Source: Bacteroidales bacterium H10
GTDB lineage: Bacteria > Bacteroidota > Bacteroidia > Bacteroidales > Muribaculaceae
Direction of reading: 5' to 3'
Length of the DNA stretch: 10,221 nt
NCBI GenBank assembly: GCA_001701295.1
Contig: DAAV01000087.1
Coordinates: 1-10,221 of the forward strand
This document shows positions 1-8,267 of this stretch, one piece after another. The notes below the pieces were generated by a model. It had not been told where the DNA came from. It was given only the letters and a program-made list of their open reading frames with translations, and did not search any database. The translations under genes and the position numbers were made by a program. Numbering within the stretch: the stretch's first letter is position 1; every line of letters begins with the position of its first letter.

Positions 1-320
1 AACCGATTATTTACATTGACCCACATAAAGTTGATTCCGGGAAATCACATTCCCAGGGTATTGTGATTCACCGTCCCGGAGGGCCGCCGCTCCCACCTCG
101 GACAGCACATACATTCCGGTCGGAACAACGCCTTTCCAAGGCTTTGAATCCAGTGCTGAGCAATGCGATTTTAAGGAAGCAATGTGGTGGCAGTTCAGAA
201 CATATGGCCGGACGCGGCGGACGCGATTTATCGCGTCCCTACGGTTGATGTCTCGCTGTCACTTGTCCTTGTTCATATATTTCGTAATGAATCCTTATAT
301 CCGCTGAGAGAAGATGGCAT
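1..320. other. Non-coding region with several small inverted repeats
   Basis: No credible gene lies here; the short open frames on both strands lack recognisable domains and good starts. The stretch instead holds a series of perfect small inverted repeats. AATCACA (43-49) pairs with TGTGATT (62-68) around a 12-base loop. TTCCG (114-118) pairs with CGGAA (121-125). GCCTT (130-134) pairs with AAGGC (138-142). A GC-rich palindrome follows at 219-238 (listed separately). This is seen directly. Such a run of hairpins is what one expects of a dispersed intergenic repeat or a structured RNA, but copy number cannot be judged from one window. The last 60 bases before the terminator at 321 show nothing notable. 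Confidence 0.5.
219..238. repeat. REP-like GC-rich palindrome
   Basis: GGACGCGA (219-226) and TCGCGTCC (231-238) form a perfect 8-bp stem around the loop TTTA. A partial extra copy of the arm, GGACGCGG, lies just before it at 210-217. Stems of this type, in intergenic DNA, flanked by CCCTACGG-like sequence, resemble repetitive extragenic palindromes seen in many copies in some bacterial genomes. The palindrome is directly visible; calling it a member of a dispersed family is inference. It lacks a T-tract on either side, so it is not a simple terminator. Confidence 0.5.
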
Positions 321-352
321 AAAAAATGCGCGGCCGGAGAGCCGCGCATTTT
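321..352 (-). terminator. Intrinsic terminator of the secreted-protein block
   Basis: A perfect 12-bp stem (323-334 with 341-352) encloses the six-base loop CGGAGA. The stem core is TGCGCGGC/GCCGCGCA. Read on the minus strand it ends in an uninterrupted run of six T residues (326-321). It begins 33 bases past the stop codon of the 748-residue gene, so it should end the minus-strand transcript. The A/T arms make it potentially bidirectional, but no plus-strand gene lies upstream in the window. Confidence 0.9.
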
Positions 353-385
353 ATTTGATTATGTGTGTAATCTTGTCTGTAAGCC

Positions 386-2632
386 TCAGATCATGATCTT
401 GTGGCTCTTCCCATCGATTACGAGTATATAAGCGCCTCTGAGGCCGTTCAGAGAGGTTCCTGAGGCGGTTACATCCATTACTTTGATTCCGCTCAGACCG
501 TAGAGCGAAGCCTTAGAGAAATCACCCGAGATCGTCAGGAAGTTGTTGTAAATGCGGAAGCTGTTTTCTCTATCCATCTTGACTGACTCCACTCCTGTCA
601 GACCTTCGTCAATAAGAATGTTGCCAAGCTGTATATAACTGTAGTATTGGTCATTCAGAGGTGTCACGAGCTGAATTGCAACGCACGCGGTGCTCCCGCC
701 TATTTCCTTGGGAAGTTCAGTGGTATATTTCTGGAAAATCATGCGGCCTTCAGCATCTTCGGTGTATTGTGGTTCACGAAGTTTAAAAGTATTGATCAGA
801 GTCATGTCTTCCACCGTGTTCTTCGGGCCTACATGTACGTTAAGTGTCTCGGGTGTGAGAGAACGTATTTCGAATGTCACGCCATATTTGTGTCCCTCTT
901 CGAATTTTAGCGGAGGAGAGATTATCCAGTCATCAGCATCCTGTGTGTAGGCATCGATAGAAGTAGGAGAAATAATATATTCTGCTGTCATTTCATAATC
1001 TCCGAACACGCTCTGTCCGAGAGACGTCCCGTAAATCCATGTCATGCCGTCGTGATTGTTGTCCACGGTGGTCCATTTCAGAGCCATCGATGTCGGATTA
1101 TCGAATGTCTCCTCGACAGGGAACTCCGTTACAGGAGGGCCTGCTATAAACTCGTTTGTCTCAATATGGGTGTCGCCATATTGATTCTTGGCAGTTATTC
1201 TGTATGAATAACGGAGCAGACGGCGCAGATTGTCTGTAACAGAGCATGTGGTTAGGCCTTCGGCTACTTTCACATTGTCCGGAAGGCGTACCACATCGTA
1301 AGTCGTAGCAGTAGGATCGAATGTTCCTCCGTGCATTCCTTGGGAAGGTGCAGTCCAGGATATTGTTGTCGAAAGGAAATCATCGCCGACAATCACTTTG
1401 GCATCAGAAGGTGCGGCAGGAGCATCGAAACCTACATATGCGAATATCGGAGATTTTGGTCCGTCGCCTTTTGTATTGCTGTAACATACGATGTCATATC
1501 TGTATTCTTTGCCGGATACCGGAACGGTATTGTCATCATATGTCACTTTTTCGCCGGACTGCAGAGTTCCTTTGCCTGTATATATCCTGATACCGTCGCG
1601 ATAGATGTCATAACCGTCTATTGATGTCAGAGGGTCTCCTCCGAATGTAGTGGATGGCACGCAAAATTCCAATGTGCAGAAATCACCGTTTTCACTTGAA
1701 ATTGATTTTGTATCAGTTGCGAATCCGGGAGCGTCGAAACCGCCTTCGGCATAGGGAATATACATGCCGAGGAACCGTGCGCTCTGTCCGATTTCAGCGA
1801 CTTCTTTATATGAATAGCCGGTCATGTCGGCGGAATAGTCAACATTGGGCGCTATGGAAGGTAGTGTGATCTCTACAAGCCATGAGCCGTGTCCATTGTC
1901 TCCGCGAGGATTGGTGAGTGTGTTCGAAGCCCAGTACAGCTTACCGCTTGTAATGTCGAATTCAAGAGATTGGTTAGACGAGAGGTCACTGTAAGGGAGC
2001 TGGTATATGGCTCTTACGGAATTGTCTTTCGACATATCGACCTGAAGAAGTTGGCCGTCATGGTTGATGGTGAATATGCGTCCGAAAGAGTCGGCGGCGA
2101 TTACGCCTCCGATGTTATTGGCAGACCGGAGTAGTGTCATGGATCCGGTCTCACGGTTTATCTCATATATTCCTGCGCCTTCGATAGAACCATAACATAC
2201 CGCCAGAATTCTGTCGTTTTTTCTGTCATAGGTCATGTCAGACGGTTTTAGATCTGTGCTTTGATCGCTCCAGGGGCCTATTTCTCTCACCAGTCCGGTA
2301 TGTATGTTATAAGAAAAAAGAGGTCGGGGAGCCGGCATAGACATGGATGACTCATAGATATATGGCGCTGCGTAATAGATGCCATCGATTGCAGTCGCTG
2401 CATAAACACCTATTTGGCCCGATAAGCCATAAAGAAGTTCGTTGTCTCCGGGATCTGAGAAATTTTGTCTTGCAAATCCATATTGTTCGGCTGAGGCGTT
2501 TGAGTATCCTCCGGGGTTAGAGAGAAAAAAACCATAGAAAGGACGTCCTCCATGTTCGATATTCGCTGCATGTCCCTGGAATATCGCCGCTGTGCCTGCA
2601 AGCATAAGAACGGCAAAAATGTTTTTTTTCAT
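386..2632 (-). CDS. Exported propeller-like / fibronectin III / choice-of-anchor J protein
   Basis: This 748-residue protein is probably a surface or secreted adhesin-like or glycan/protein-binding factor; the exact ligand is unknown. Residues 1-22 are a signal peptide (KKN, hydrophobic core, cleavage near GHA-A). Residues about 65-260 read as short beta-strand repeats with phrases such as GIYEINRETG and GKLYWASNT, suggesting a beta-propeller. Two fibronectin type III-like domains follow (about 300-400 and 402-497; GYDIYRDG, SWTAPS). Residues about 504-676 match the choice-of-anchor J or cleaved-adhesin type, with the hallmark DADDWIISPPL at 565-575. Residues 682-748 form a short sorting-tail-like domain (SLYGLSGIKV ... 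GAYILVIDGK). The ATG gives a proper signal peptide. It is the last gene of a probable three-gene transcript, 89 bases after the preceding stop codon and followed by a strong terminator. Domain calls rest on motif reading; no enzymatic residues are apparent. Confidence 0.85.
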   Translation of the reverse strand: MKKNIFAVLMLAGTAAIFQGHAANIEHGGRPFYGFFLSNPGGYSNASAEQYGFARQNFSDPGDNELLYGLSGQIGVYAATAIDGIYYAAPYIYESSMSMPAPRPLFSYNIHTGLVREIGPWSDQSTDLKPSDMTYDRKNDRILAVCYGSIEGAGIYEINRETGSMTLLRSANNIGGVIAADSFGRIFTINHDGQLLQVDMSKDNSVRAIYQLPYSDLSSNQSLEFDITSGKLYWASNTLTNPRGDNGHGSWLVEITLPSIAPNVDYSADMTGYSYKEVAEIGQSARFLGMYIPYAEGGFDAPGFATDTKSISSENGDFCTLEFCVPSTTFGGDPLTSIDGYDIYRDGIRIYTGKGTLQSGEKVTYDDNTVPVSGKEYRYDIVCYSNTKGDGPKSPIFAYVGFDAPAAPSDAKVIVGDDFLSTTISWTAPSQGMHGGTFDPTATTYDVVRLPDNVKVAEGLTTCSVTDNLRRLLRYSYRITAKNQYGDTHIETNEFIAGPPVTEFPVEETFDNPTSMALKWTTVDNNHDGMTWIYGTSLGQSVFGDYEMTAEYIISPTSIDAYTQDADDWIISPPLKFEEGHKYGVTFEIRSLTPETLNVHVGPKNTVEDMTLINTFKLREPQYTEDAEGRMIFQKYTTELPKEIGGSTACVAIQLVTPLNDQYYSYIQLGNILIDEGLTGVESVKMDRENSFRIYNNFLTISGDFSKASLYGLSGIKVMDVTASGTSLNGLRGAYILVIDGKSHKIMI

Positions 2633-2662
2633 TTTGATGATTTGATTTTTTTATTTGGATAA

Positions 2663-2710
2663 GGTGCCCGGTCATGGGGAGTCAGATATGGCTCTGCATG
2701 ACCGGGCATC
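2663..2710 (-). promoter_or_regulatory. Long intercistronic stem-loop
   Basis: TGCCCGGTCAT (2665-2675) and ATGACCGGGCA (2698-2708) are perfectly complementary, and the stem extends by a G-T wobble and a G-C pair to 2663 and 2710. The loop contains a second short stem, GAGTC (2679-2683) with GGCTC (2690-2694). It lies between the stop of the 959-residue gene and the start of the 748-residue gene. On the minus strand it is followed by an A-rich stretch, not a T-tract, so it is not a classical intrinsic terminator. A role in mRNA stability or in setting different expression of the two cistrons is inference. Confidence 0.6.
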
Positions 2711-2721
2711 AAACTGTTTTA

Positions 2722-5601
2722 TCAGATAACAAATTTGATAGTTCCAGCGTAAGTGACTGCAATATACATACCCTTACGGAGGTGGCTTACTGAAACAGGA
2801 CCTCTTTCGGCTTCGATCAGTAACATTCCGTTGGTGTCATATATTCTTACAGGGCCTTCCGATGTTACAGTCATGGTTGCGGCATCATATCCGAAACTTT
2901 CATCGGCGATTTCATCTACGGCATCTCCTTTAAGACGGGCCAGACCGCTGATCCATATAGTGCCTTCAGCATCAGCGTCTGAGACCTGGACTACATAATT
3001 TGCCGGTATTATAGCGGTCGGGAAACCGTTCATCAGACAGAATCCTGCGACTTCATACTTGTCGATGTCTTCCTCGTTCAATACTCCTATCTCAAGATGT
3101 ACTGTCTGGCCTTCAAGAGCCGTAGTCTCACGAGACAGATTTCCGTCGGCGAGTCTGAAGTATACATTGCCGATGGCAGACGGAGATTCTGTTTCAGAAT
3201 CATAATTTATCCATGCGGTAGATCCGCGAAGAGCATAGACACGTGCATTAGGATCTTCTGTGAACACACCTTTGAAAAGTATGAAATTCTCTTGTGCGTC
3301 AGCAGGGGTGAAAGTATAAGTGTCACCTTCGAGAGCTATGCCGTCCGCAGCCATTGTCAGCGAATAGAATTTTTCGAAGTGGTCGAATATATAGCCTGTC
3401 TCGGGTTCAGCCACGAGCTTTATCGTCTGACCGGAATGTACAATCGCTTGAGTAAGTTTCTCGCCATCGATTTCTATATATACATTTCCGGCAACGATAT
3501 GTTTGTTGTCATCATATGTGGGATTAGTCTTGGCTTGCAGCGGGGTCTCGACTTTAGTATCTATGACTGTGCGGCCGTTGACTTGTACCCATGCGGTACG
3601 GGCAAGACCCTCGTCATTGCGGATGAGTTCAACCTCCTCGCCATTGGCTTTGACATAAACGAATTCGCTTTGCGTGTCTTGGCAATAAACACGTATCCAG
3701 TTGCCGGTCTTTACCTCATTTACACGGTTGTTCTCAAGTTTCTTTACGAACGAGCCGTCCTTTTCAGTCATTTCCCAGAAACGTACCAGAAGCTCGTCTC
3801 CGTTGGTTACTGCGATAGAGTTTCCTTCTGCAGGCTGCATCTCCCTGACAGTTACATTGAATTCAGCCGCAGTCACGTCTGCTGAAGTCACGGTCACTTC
3901 ATATGTGTTGGCTTCGATAGAACGTAATACCTCCACACCAGTGACATCGCATGTCATATTCTCGAGAGTATACCCGTCGGCAGCTGAAAATATGAACGTT
4001 GAATATGTTTTGACAGTCATGGGGTTGGTGAGTTCCACAGGCATTCCTTCAGAGATCGCTTTGAGCCAGCTTATTTCGCCATCGCCGTCGAAAGTGAAAG
4101 ATAAATTCACGTCCACAGGATTCTTGCGTGATGATACTTCTATCCAGTCTCCCTCTTTGGCCTCTACCATATAATAGCCGTTGGGACTTACAGGAACTGC
4201 ATTGCCGTTGACAGTGACCGATACGATCTGGTTTCCATCGGTTGCGTTTATGGCAAGAGAGTTCTTGATTTCAGACGGTTGGAAGTTGTTGTTCCCGTTG
4301 TTAAGCGACAGAGCCTCACCACGTCCTCCTTCCTGAATGATATTGACGCGCTGGGCGTTGTCGACCGATATCATGATACCGCTGAAATTGCGAGTGCCGA
4401 ATATCTGGTATTTTGCGGGATTGGATCCATCACTGCCGTTGACTACCCGCAGCCAGTCCAGCATGTTGGTGACACCGCCGTTGGAATTCATGATATAACT
4501 CATGTTTGTCCCGGGACGTCCTGACACATAGATTGTCTCACCCAGATTGCCGGTATATGTGGCTGTCATGCCTGAAAGATTGATTTCCGAACCGTCTGCT
4601 TTCTTGAAGAAATATGACTCAAGAGACGCGTTGCCTTCCGGAGCTTCTATAGTGATGTCGGTTGGTGCGCCTTTGGTGCTGACAACAAAATCATCGCCGT
4701 CTTCGACCTCGACTACCCATCCGTTGCTTCCACCCCATCCTGTGGGATTCATGACTTCGCCGTTTCTAAGCACCTGAAGTATCTCGGCTCCCGGTGCCGC
4801 TATGAATTCAAGAGGATTCTGAGAGTTGACGATTACGAAATTGGTCTTGACATTGTCATAGACCGTCAGGAGTTCCCATGCGCCTTCTCTTTGGTTTTCG
4901 AGATAACAGCTTACATTCGGGGCATAGTCCACGGTCAGCGAGAATCTGATAGCGGTGCTCTTGATTTTCATTTCTACCTTTACACTGTAATAATCCGGAA
5001 CAGTGTTTACAAAGACATACGAACCGTCTTCGTTGAGCGTTCCGCTGAAAGCTCCGTCGAAATAGGGTACGGAGCAACTTACTATCTCATATGCCGCCTG
5101 AGGTACGATTTTCACGTTTGCGTTTTCTGGTATGACCAACATGCCCATGCTGCCGGATTCAGGAACGACCCATTCCGAGTCTTTCTCATAATAGACAGAA
5201 AATGGCTTGCCACTGACTCCTTCGCCTGAAGCATTGAATCCTATAGTGACATTTTTTACTGTCGGGCCGGCGGATCCGCTGGTCACGATCTTGAACATTG
5301 TCGGACCGTCGAATCCGACTCTGTATTTGCCGTCTCCGCTCGGATTGACGGTCTCTTCCTCGTTTTTTGTGATGCTTACGATTTCTGCGCCTGGGTTAGC
5401 TTCGATCAGAAGTGGCTGATCACTTTCCGACAGGTCGAACGGGTTCATGCCGTCCAGAAGATCGAGAGTCTGCCCGTTTCCGGCCATTGTCTGGACAGTC
5501 ACGTTTGCGGCGTTGTCCACGTCTATCATGACGCTTGTCGCCTGCATTGTGAATATCCCTACAAACGCCATGAGCAACGTCAGTAGAAAACTTTTTTTCA
5601 T
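2722..5601 (-). CDS. Exported repeat protein with alternating beta modules and sorting-tail-like end
   Basis: Function unknown; it reads as a 959-residue extracellular modular protein. Residues 1-21 are a signal peptide ending near MQA. The body shows an alternating pattern. A-type modules lie at about 24-110, 219-310 and 408-494 (compare MIDVDNAANV at 25-34 with MISVDNAQRV at 410-419, and PGAEIVSI at 70-77 with PGAEILQV at 270-277). B-type modules follow each (about 111-215, 311-406, 495-588). A fourth, more diverged A-like segment covers about 594-685. Two segments at about 703-782 and 795-890 resemble InlB-B-type or 'bacterial repeat' domains (HSGQTIKLVAEPETGYIFDHF-like pattern; EGQTVHLE). 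The end, 897-959, is a sorting-tail-like domain (VRIYDTNG ... KGMYIAV). It starts 32 bases after the protease stop codon, so co-transcription is likely. No catalytic motif is visible; a binding or structural surface role is the best guess. Confidence 0.85.
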   Translation of the reverse strand: MKKSFLLTLLMAFVGIFTMQATSVMIDVDNAANVTVQTMAGNGQTLDLLDGMNPFDLSESDQPLLIEANPGAEIVSITKNEEETVNPSGDGKYRVGFDGPTMFKIVTSGSAGPTVKNVTIGFNASGEGVSGKPFSVYYEKDSEWVVPESGSMGMLVIPENANVKIVPQAAYEIVSCSVPYFDGAFSGTLNEDGSYVFVNTVPDYYSVKVEMKIKSTAIRFSLTVDYAPNVSCYLENQREGAWELLTVYDNVKTNFVIVNSQNPLEFIAAPGAEILQVLRNGEVMNPTGWGGSNGWVVEVEDGDDFVVSTKGAPTDITIEAPEGNASLESYFFKKADGSEINLSGMTATYTGNLGETIYVSGRPGTNMSYIMNSNGGVTNMLDWLRVVNGSDGSNPAKYQIFGTRNFSGIMISVDNAQRVNIIQEGGRGEALSLNNGNNNFQPSEIKNSLAINATDGNQIVSVTVNGNAVPVSPNGYYMVEAKEGDWIEVSSRKNPVDVNLSFTFDGDGEISWLKAISEGMPVELTNPMTVKTYSTFIFSAADGYTLENMTCDVTGVEVLRSIEANTYEVTVTSADVTAAEFNVTVREMQPAEGNSIAVTNGDELLVRFWEMTEKDGSFVKKLENNRVNEVKTGNWIRVYCQDTQSEFVYVKANGEEVELIRNDEGLARTAWVQVNGRTVIDTKVETPLQAKTNPTYDDNKHIVAGNVYIEIDGEKLTQAIVHSGQTIKLVAEPETGYIFDHFEKFYSLTMAADGIALEGDTYTFTPADAQENFILFKGVFTEDPNARVYALRGSTAWINYDSETESPSAIGNVYFRLADGNLSRETTALEGQTVHLEIGVLNEEDIDKYEVAGFCLMNGFPTAIIPANYVVQVSDADAEGTIWISGLARLKGDAVDEIADESFGYDAATMTVTSEGPVRIYDTNGMLLIEAERGPVSVSHLRKGMYIAVTYAGTIKFVI

Positions 5602-5633
5602 ATTCGTAATTTTAAATGGTTATTATTGAGTTA

Positions 5634-7349
5634 TCATATTTTTACCTTTACGGCACCCTGAGGAGTAGCGACAATATATATGCCTTCGGGCAGATATTGT
5701 GCCGATGTGCGGCGTCCCGCTATGTCATATATTTCCGAGCCCTCGGGCGCGATTATGGAATTGCCTTCCACACGCACGCACGGGTCACCGTCTGCGATGG
5801 CATTTACACCCGCTGTTGTCGAGAAATCGAAAATGATGTTTCCTTCGGCTGTCTCCCGGATATTCGATATGGTCCAGGGCACAGGTACTGCTGATCCGGA
5901 AGATTTCCAGAATGCGGCCGGTACGGTGGTCGCCGACAGGGCGGTGTTCTGCATAGTGCCGGGGAATGGATCGCCTGCTTCGTCAGATACGGAATTCATC
6001 CATACGTTGTCCGCCGCCACGATACAGACATGCTCATAGCCTGCGGCAACGGCATTGACGATATTCCGGTTCCAGAGTTTTTTGTCATAATGGCAATAAG
6101 TAGCTACAAGACCATGTCCCGGGATTCCTTTGTCCCATCCCTGCTGTTGACGGTTCTCAAGTGTATAATATTCGTCGGGATTGTCGGGATTGACTATGAA
6201 AGCTGCGTCATGGGTTTCGTTGAAGGGTCGTAAAGTCACGTTTTCAATAGGACTGTCGAGCACCATAGGTTCAAGCCAGCCAAGAGTATATTTGTCCATC
6301 GCGGTGTAGCCGGAAGGTGTGACCTGATTGTCGTTGTAGGTGCCGATATCCATGATGTCGTAATGACACATGCCGTGGCCTCCCTGTTTGGAGGTGTCAT
6401 ATATGTCGGCAAGCCCGAGAATATGGCTGAATTCATGACAGATTGTTCCGACTCCGTCAAGATTTGTCCCTGAGCCTCCTTTAAGTTCGCATGAACATGC
6501 GGCCACACCCAGGTTGAGGCCGTCGAAATAGTCGAACACATAGTCTGATAGATCCATCATGGCCGGCCAGACAGATTCATAGGGACCTCCCTGTGCCTCA
6601 CCGTGGCCGGCGAATACTATGAAGAGGAAATCTACGAATCCGTCTTCGTTGATATCATATTTTGAGAAATCCAGTCCCATTTCGTCGGCTACGAGACAAG
6701 CATCCCGGAATTGATTGACGAGACCGTTGTCGGCCATGCCGTAATAAGCTCTTTCGCGGGGAAGTGTCAGCGGACCGAACACGTCGAAGCGAGGAGTGAA
6801 GCGTCCGTTGCTCTGCGATGTGAAGTAATCGAGAACGCTGCCGTGGGTGGCTTCGCTTTGATAGCCGGCCTGGTTGCATATCTGCTCATAATGCTCGAGA
6901 GTAGCCTGTGGTGTCAGTTTGACGTCCTGATATTCGACCAGCAGTATAAGACCGGTCACAGTGCCGGTGGTCGGAAATTTAGGCAGGATCGGATTGGGAG
7001 CCACCCGTGAAGGCTGTTTGCCAGCGGCCTTTTCTGCCTGTTCGGCTATGGCCTTGAATATCAAGGTGCGCTCGGCGGCCGGTGTGGCCTTGCCCGTGAT
7101 CGCTCCGCAGGCTTCCAAACTGCCGTCGGCGGAGATTGTCGCCGGACGCAGCGTGCCGGTGTTGTCACGCAGCAGGATCTCTCCTGCAGGAGTCTCGTAG
7201 TAATGGAAATGTTCGTCGCCGACTATCGTGGCCTCGACCACGCTTCCGTCGGGTTGTGTAAGCCTCATGATACCCGGTTTTGCCGGGACTGCCATAACCA
7301 TCATGGTTGTGCAGAGAAGGCCGCTCAATAATGTGGTTAGTCTTTTCAT
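5634..7349 (-). CDS. Secreted M6 family zinc metalloprotease
   Basis: This 571-residue protein is an M6 (immune inhibitor A-like) metalloprotease, expected to cleave proteins outside the inner membrane. Residues 1-20 or so are a signal peptide (MKR, hydrophobic core, cleavage near VMA or VPA). Residues about 24-115 resemble the propeptide common in Bacteroidales M6 enzymes (KPGIMRLTQPDGS, GDEHFHYYET). The catalytic domain covers about 125-430. It carries the zinc motif HEFSHILGLAD with H305, E306, H309 and D315, and a metzincin-like Met-turn at YDIMDIG (330-336). DINEDGFVD (232-240) looks like a calcium-binding loop. The last 60 residues form a short beta-rich tail with SEIYDIAGRR ... PEGIYIVA, resembling the ends of the next two proteins. 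It is the first gene of the probable three-gene block, 32 bases before the next start. All key catalytic residues are present, so it should be active. The substrate is unknown. Confidence 0.93.
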   Translation of the reverse strand: MKRLTTLLSGLLCTTMMVMAVPAKPGIMRLTQPDGSVVEATIVGDEHFHYYETPAGEILLRDNTGTLRPATISADGSLEACGAITGKATPAAERTLIFKAIAEQAEKAAGKQPSRVAPNPILPKFPTTGTVTGLILLVEYQDVKLTPQATLEHYEQICNQAGYQSEATHGSVLDYFTSQSNGRFTPRFDVFGPLTLPRERAYYGMADNGLVNQFRDACLVADEMGLDFSKYDINEDGFVDFLFIVFAGHGEAQGGPYESVWPAMMDLSDYVFDYFDGLNLGVAACSCELKGGSGTNLDGVGTICHEFSHILGLADIYDTSKQGGHGMCHYDIMDIGTYNDNQVTPSGYTAMDKYTLGWLEPMVLDSPIENVTLRPFNETHDAAFIVNPDNPDEYYTLENRQQQGWDKGIPGHGLVATYCHYDKKLWNRNIVNAVAAGYEHVCIVAADNVWMNSVSDEAGDPFPGTMQNTALSATTVPAAFWKSSGSAVPVPWTISNIRETAEGNIIFDFSTTAGVNAIADGDPCVRVEGNSIIAPEGSEIYDIAGRRTSAQYLPEGIYIVATPQGAVKVKI

Positions 7350-7481
7350 ATGTTTGTTGTCAATGATATGTCAGAAAATAACCGGAAATGGAATAAGTCA
7401 TGTTGTGCGCTTATTCCTTATGCCCTTGCAGTATTGCCGGTATTTTTTACAAAAATGTCCAAAGTGGTTAAATTTGGTGTT

Positions 7482-7505
7482 AAGATGTGGCATATTGCCA
7501 TTCTT
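7482..7505. promoter_or_regulatory. Inverted repeat upstream of the protease gene
   Basis: TGGCA (7488-7492) and TGCCA (7496-7500) are separated by three bases. The outer arms AAGA (7482-7485) and TCTT (7502-7505) also match, with an asymmetric interruption. It lies about 140 bases before the protease start and just downstream (on the minus strand) of a TAAATTTG box at 7519-7512. It could be an operator or a leader hairpin. No T-tract follows on the minus strand. Confidence 0.35.
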
Positions 7506-7511
7506 CGGCTA

Positions 7512-7519
7512 CAAATTTA
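7512..7519 (-). promoter_or_regulatory. Candidate -7 box for the secreted-protein block
   Basis: On the minus strand 7519-7512 reads TAAATTTG, matching the Bacteroidales -7 consensus TAnnTTTG. No TTG is found 19-21 bases upstream; that stretch is A/T-rich. If used, it would give a leader of about 155 bases containing the inverted repeat at 7482-7505. The rest of the 283-base gap (7350-7632) shows no gene and no clear terminator for the regulator gene. Confidence 0.3.
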
Positions 7520-7632
7520 TAGTCGGAGTTTATAATATATATTGACATAGTTTAAGAAATACAAATTCCAAACTATATTCTTTTAGATTTTATTTGGATG
7601 TCTTTTTACGCGTTCTGTTTTCCGCTTCGTTG

Positions 7633-8229
7633 TCATTTGTCCTTGAGTTCGTCCCTCAGGATGCTGGCCTTTACTCTGCATAGATATTCCGGCGTGACTC
7701 CGAGATATGAGGCAAGTACACGTTGAGATACGCCCTTGACTATCATAGGTCTTGTTTTCAGCATATGCAGATATCGTTCTTTTGCTGTGCCGTTATGGAC
7801 TGTCGATTCGCGGTCTTCTTCAAGATATTGCTCGTACCATGCATAATGCAAGGCCCATACTGCGAATGGGTGGCTTCTGTCTGTCAGCGCAATGTAATCC
7901 TCATGAGGTATCTGCAACACGACGCTCGGGCAACAGGCCTCGATCTGGTAATATGACGGCAATCTTTTATAAAACGAGAATCTGGAATTGAATATGGTGC
8001 CTGGCAATCCGAAGCAGAAAGTGCGCTCCTGACTGCCGTTGAAGTCCACGCCGCGGATTATACCTTTTTTCACAATGTATACGTCCGGTTTGATTTCTCC
8101 CGGACTGATCAATACTTCCCCCTTTTGTAGGACAATTTCTGTAGCAAGGCAGAAAAGGGAATCCCATTCCTTGCTGTCAAGGGTGCGGTCGCATTCCTGA
8201 TTAAGCATTCTCTTAAGTTCTTCCATCAT
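7633..8229 (-). CDS. Crp/Fnr family transcriptional regulator
   Basis: This 198-residue protein has the layout of a Bacteroidetes Crp/Fnr-type regulator. A cNMP-binding-like beta-barrel covers about 25-115 (KGEVLISPGE at 36-45, VYIVKKGIIRG at 50-60). A linking helix covers about 122-150. A C-terminal winged helix-turn-helix covers about 150-192, with VSQRVLASYLGVTPEYLCRV at 167-186 as the recognition unit. The barrel lacks the RxS-type cyclic-nucleotide pocket as far as I can see, and no Fnr-like cysteine cluster is present, so the effector is unknown. The frame is open upstream to a TTG at 8298, but that TTG is the -33 element of a near-perfect promoter whose -7 box is at 8275-8268. I therefore start at the ATG at 8229; a second ATG at 8226 is equally possible. 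Its target may be itself, the glycosyltransferase or the downstream secreted-protein block, which is positional inference only. Confidence 0.88.
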   Translation of the reverse strand: MMEELKRMLNQECDRTLDSKEWDSLFCLATEIVLQKGEVLISPGEIKPDVYIVKKGIIRGVDFNGSQERTFCFGLPGTIFNSRFSFYKRLPSYYQIEACCPSVVLQIPHEDYIALTDRSHPFAVWALHYAWYEQYLEEDRESTVHNGTAKERYLHMLKTRPMIVKGVSQRVLASYLGVTPEYLCRVKASILRDELKDK

Positions 8230-8267
8230 TTCATTGTCTTGAAAAGTCCCTAAATTGTAATCTGTTA

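Noticed and set aside
63..248. A 61-residue plus-strand open frame in the first intergenic region
   Set aside because: It runs through the inverted repeats, is rich in Pro/Arg/Ser as expected of chance GC-rich translation, and has no promoter or recognisable domain.
3097..3885. A 262-residue plus-strand open frame
   Set aside because: It lies wholly antisense to the 959-residue gene, shows no domain or signal, and has the composition expected of a reverse-strand shadow.
5634..7349. The protease as a lipoprotein (Cys13)
   Set aside because: The residues before the cysteine (GLL-C) do not form a good lipobox, and a standard signal peptidase I site follows near residue 20-23.
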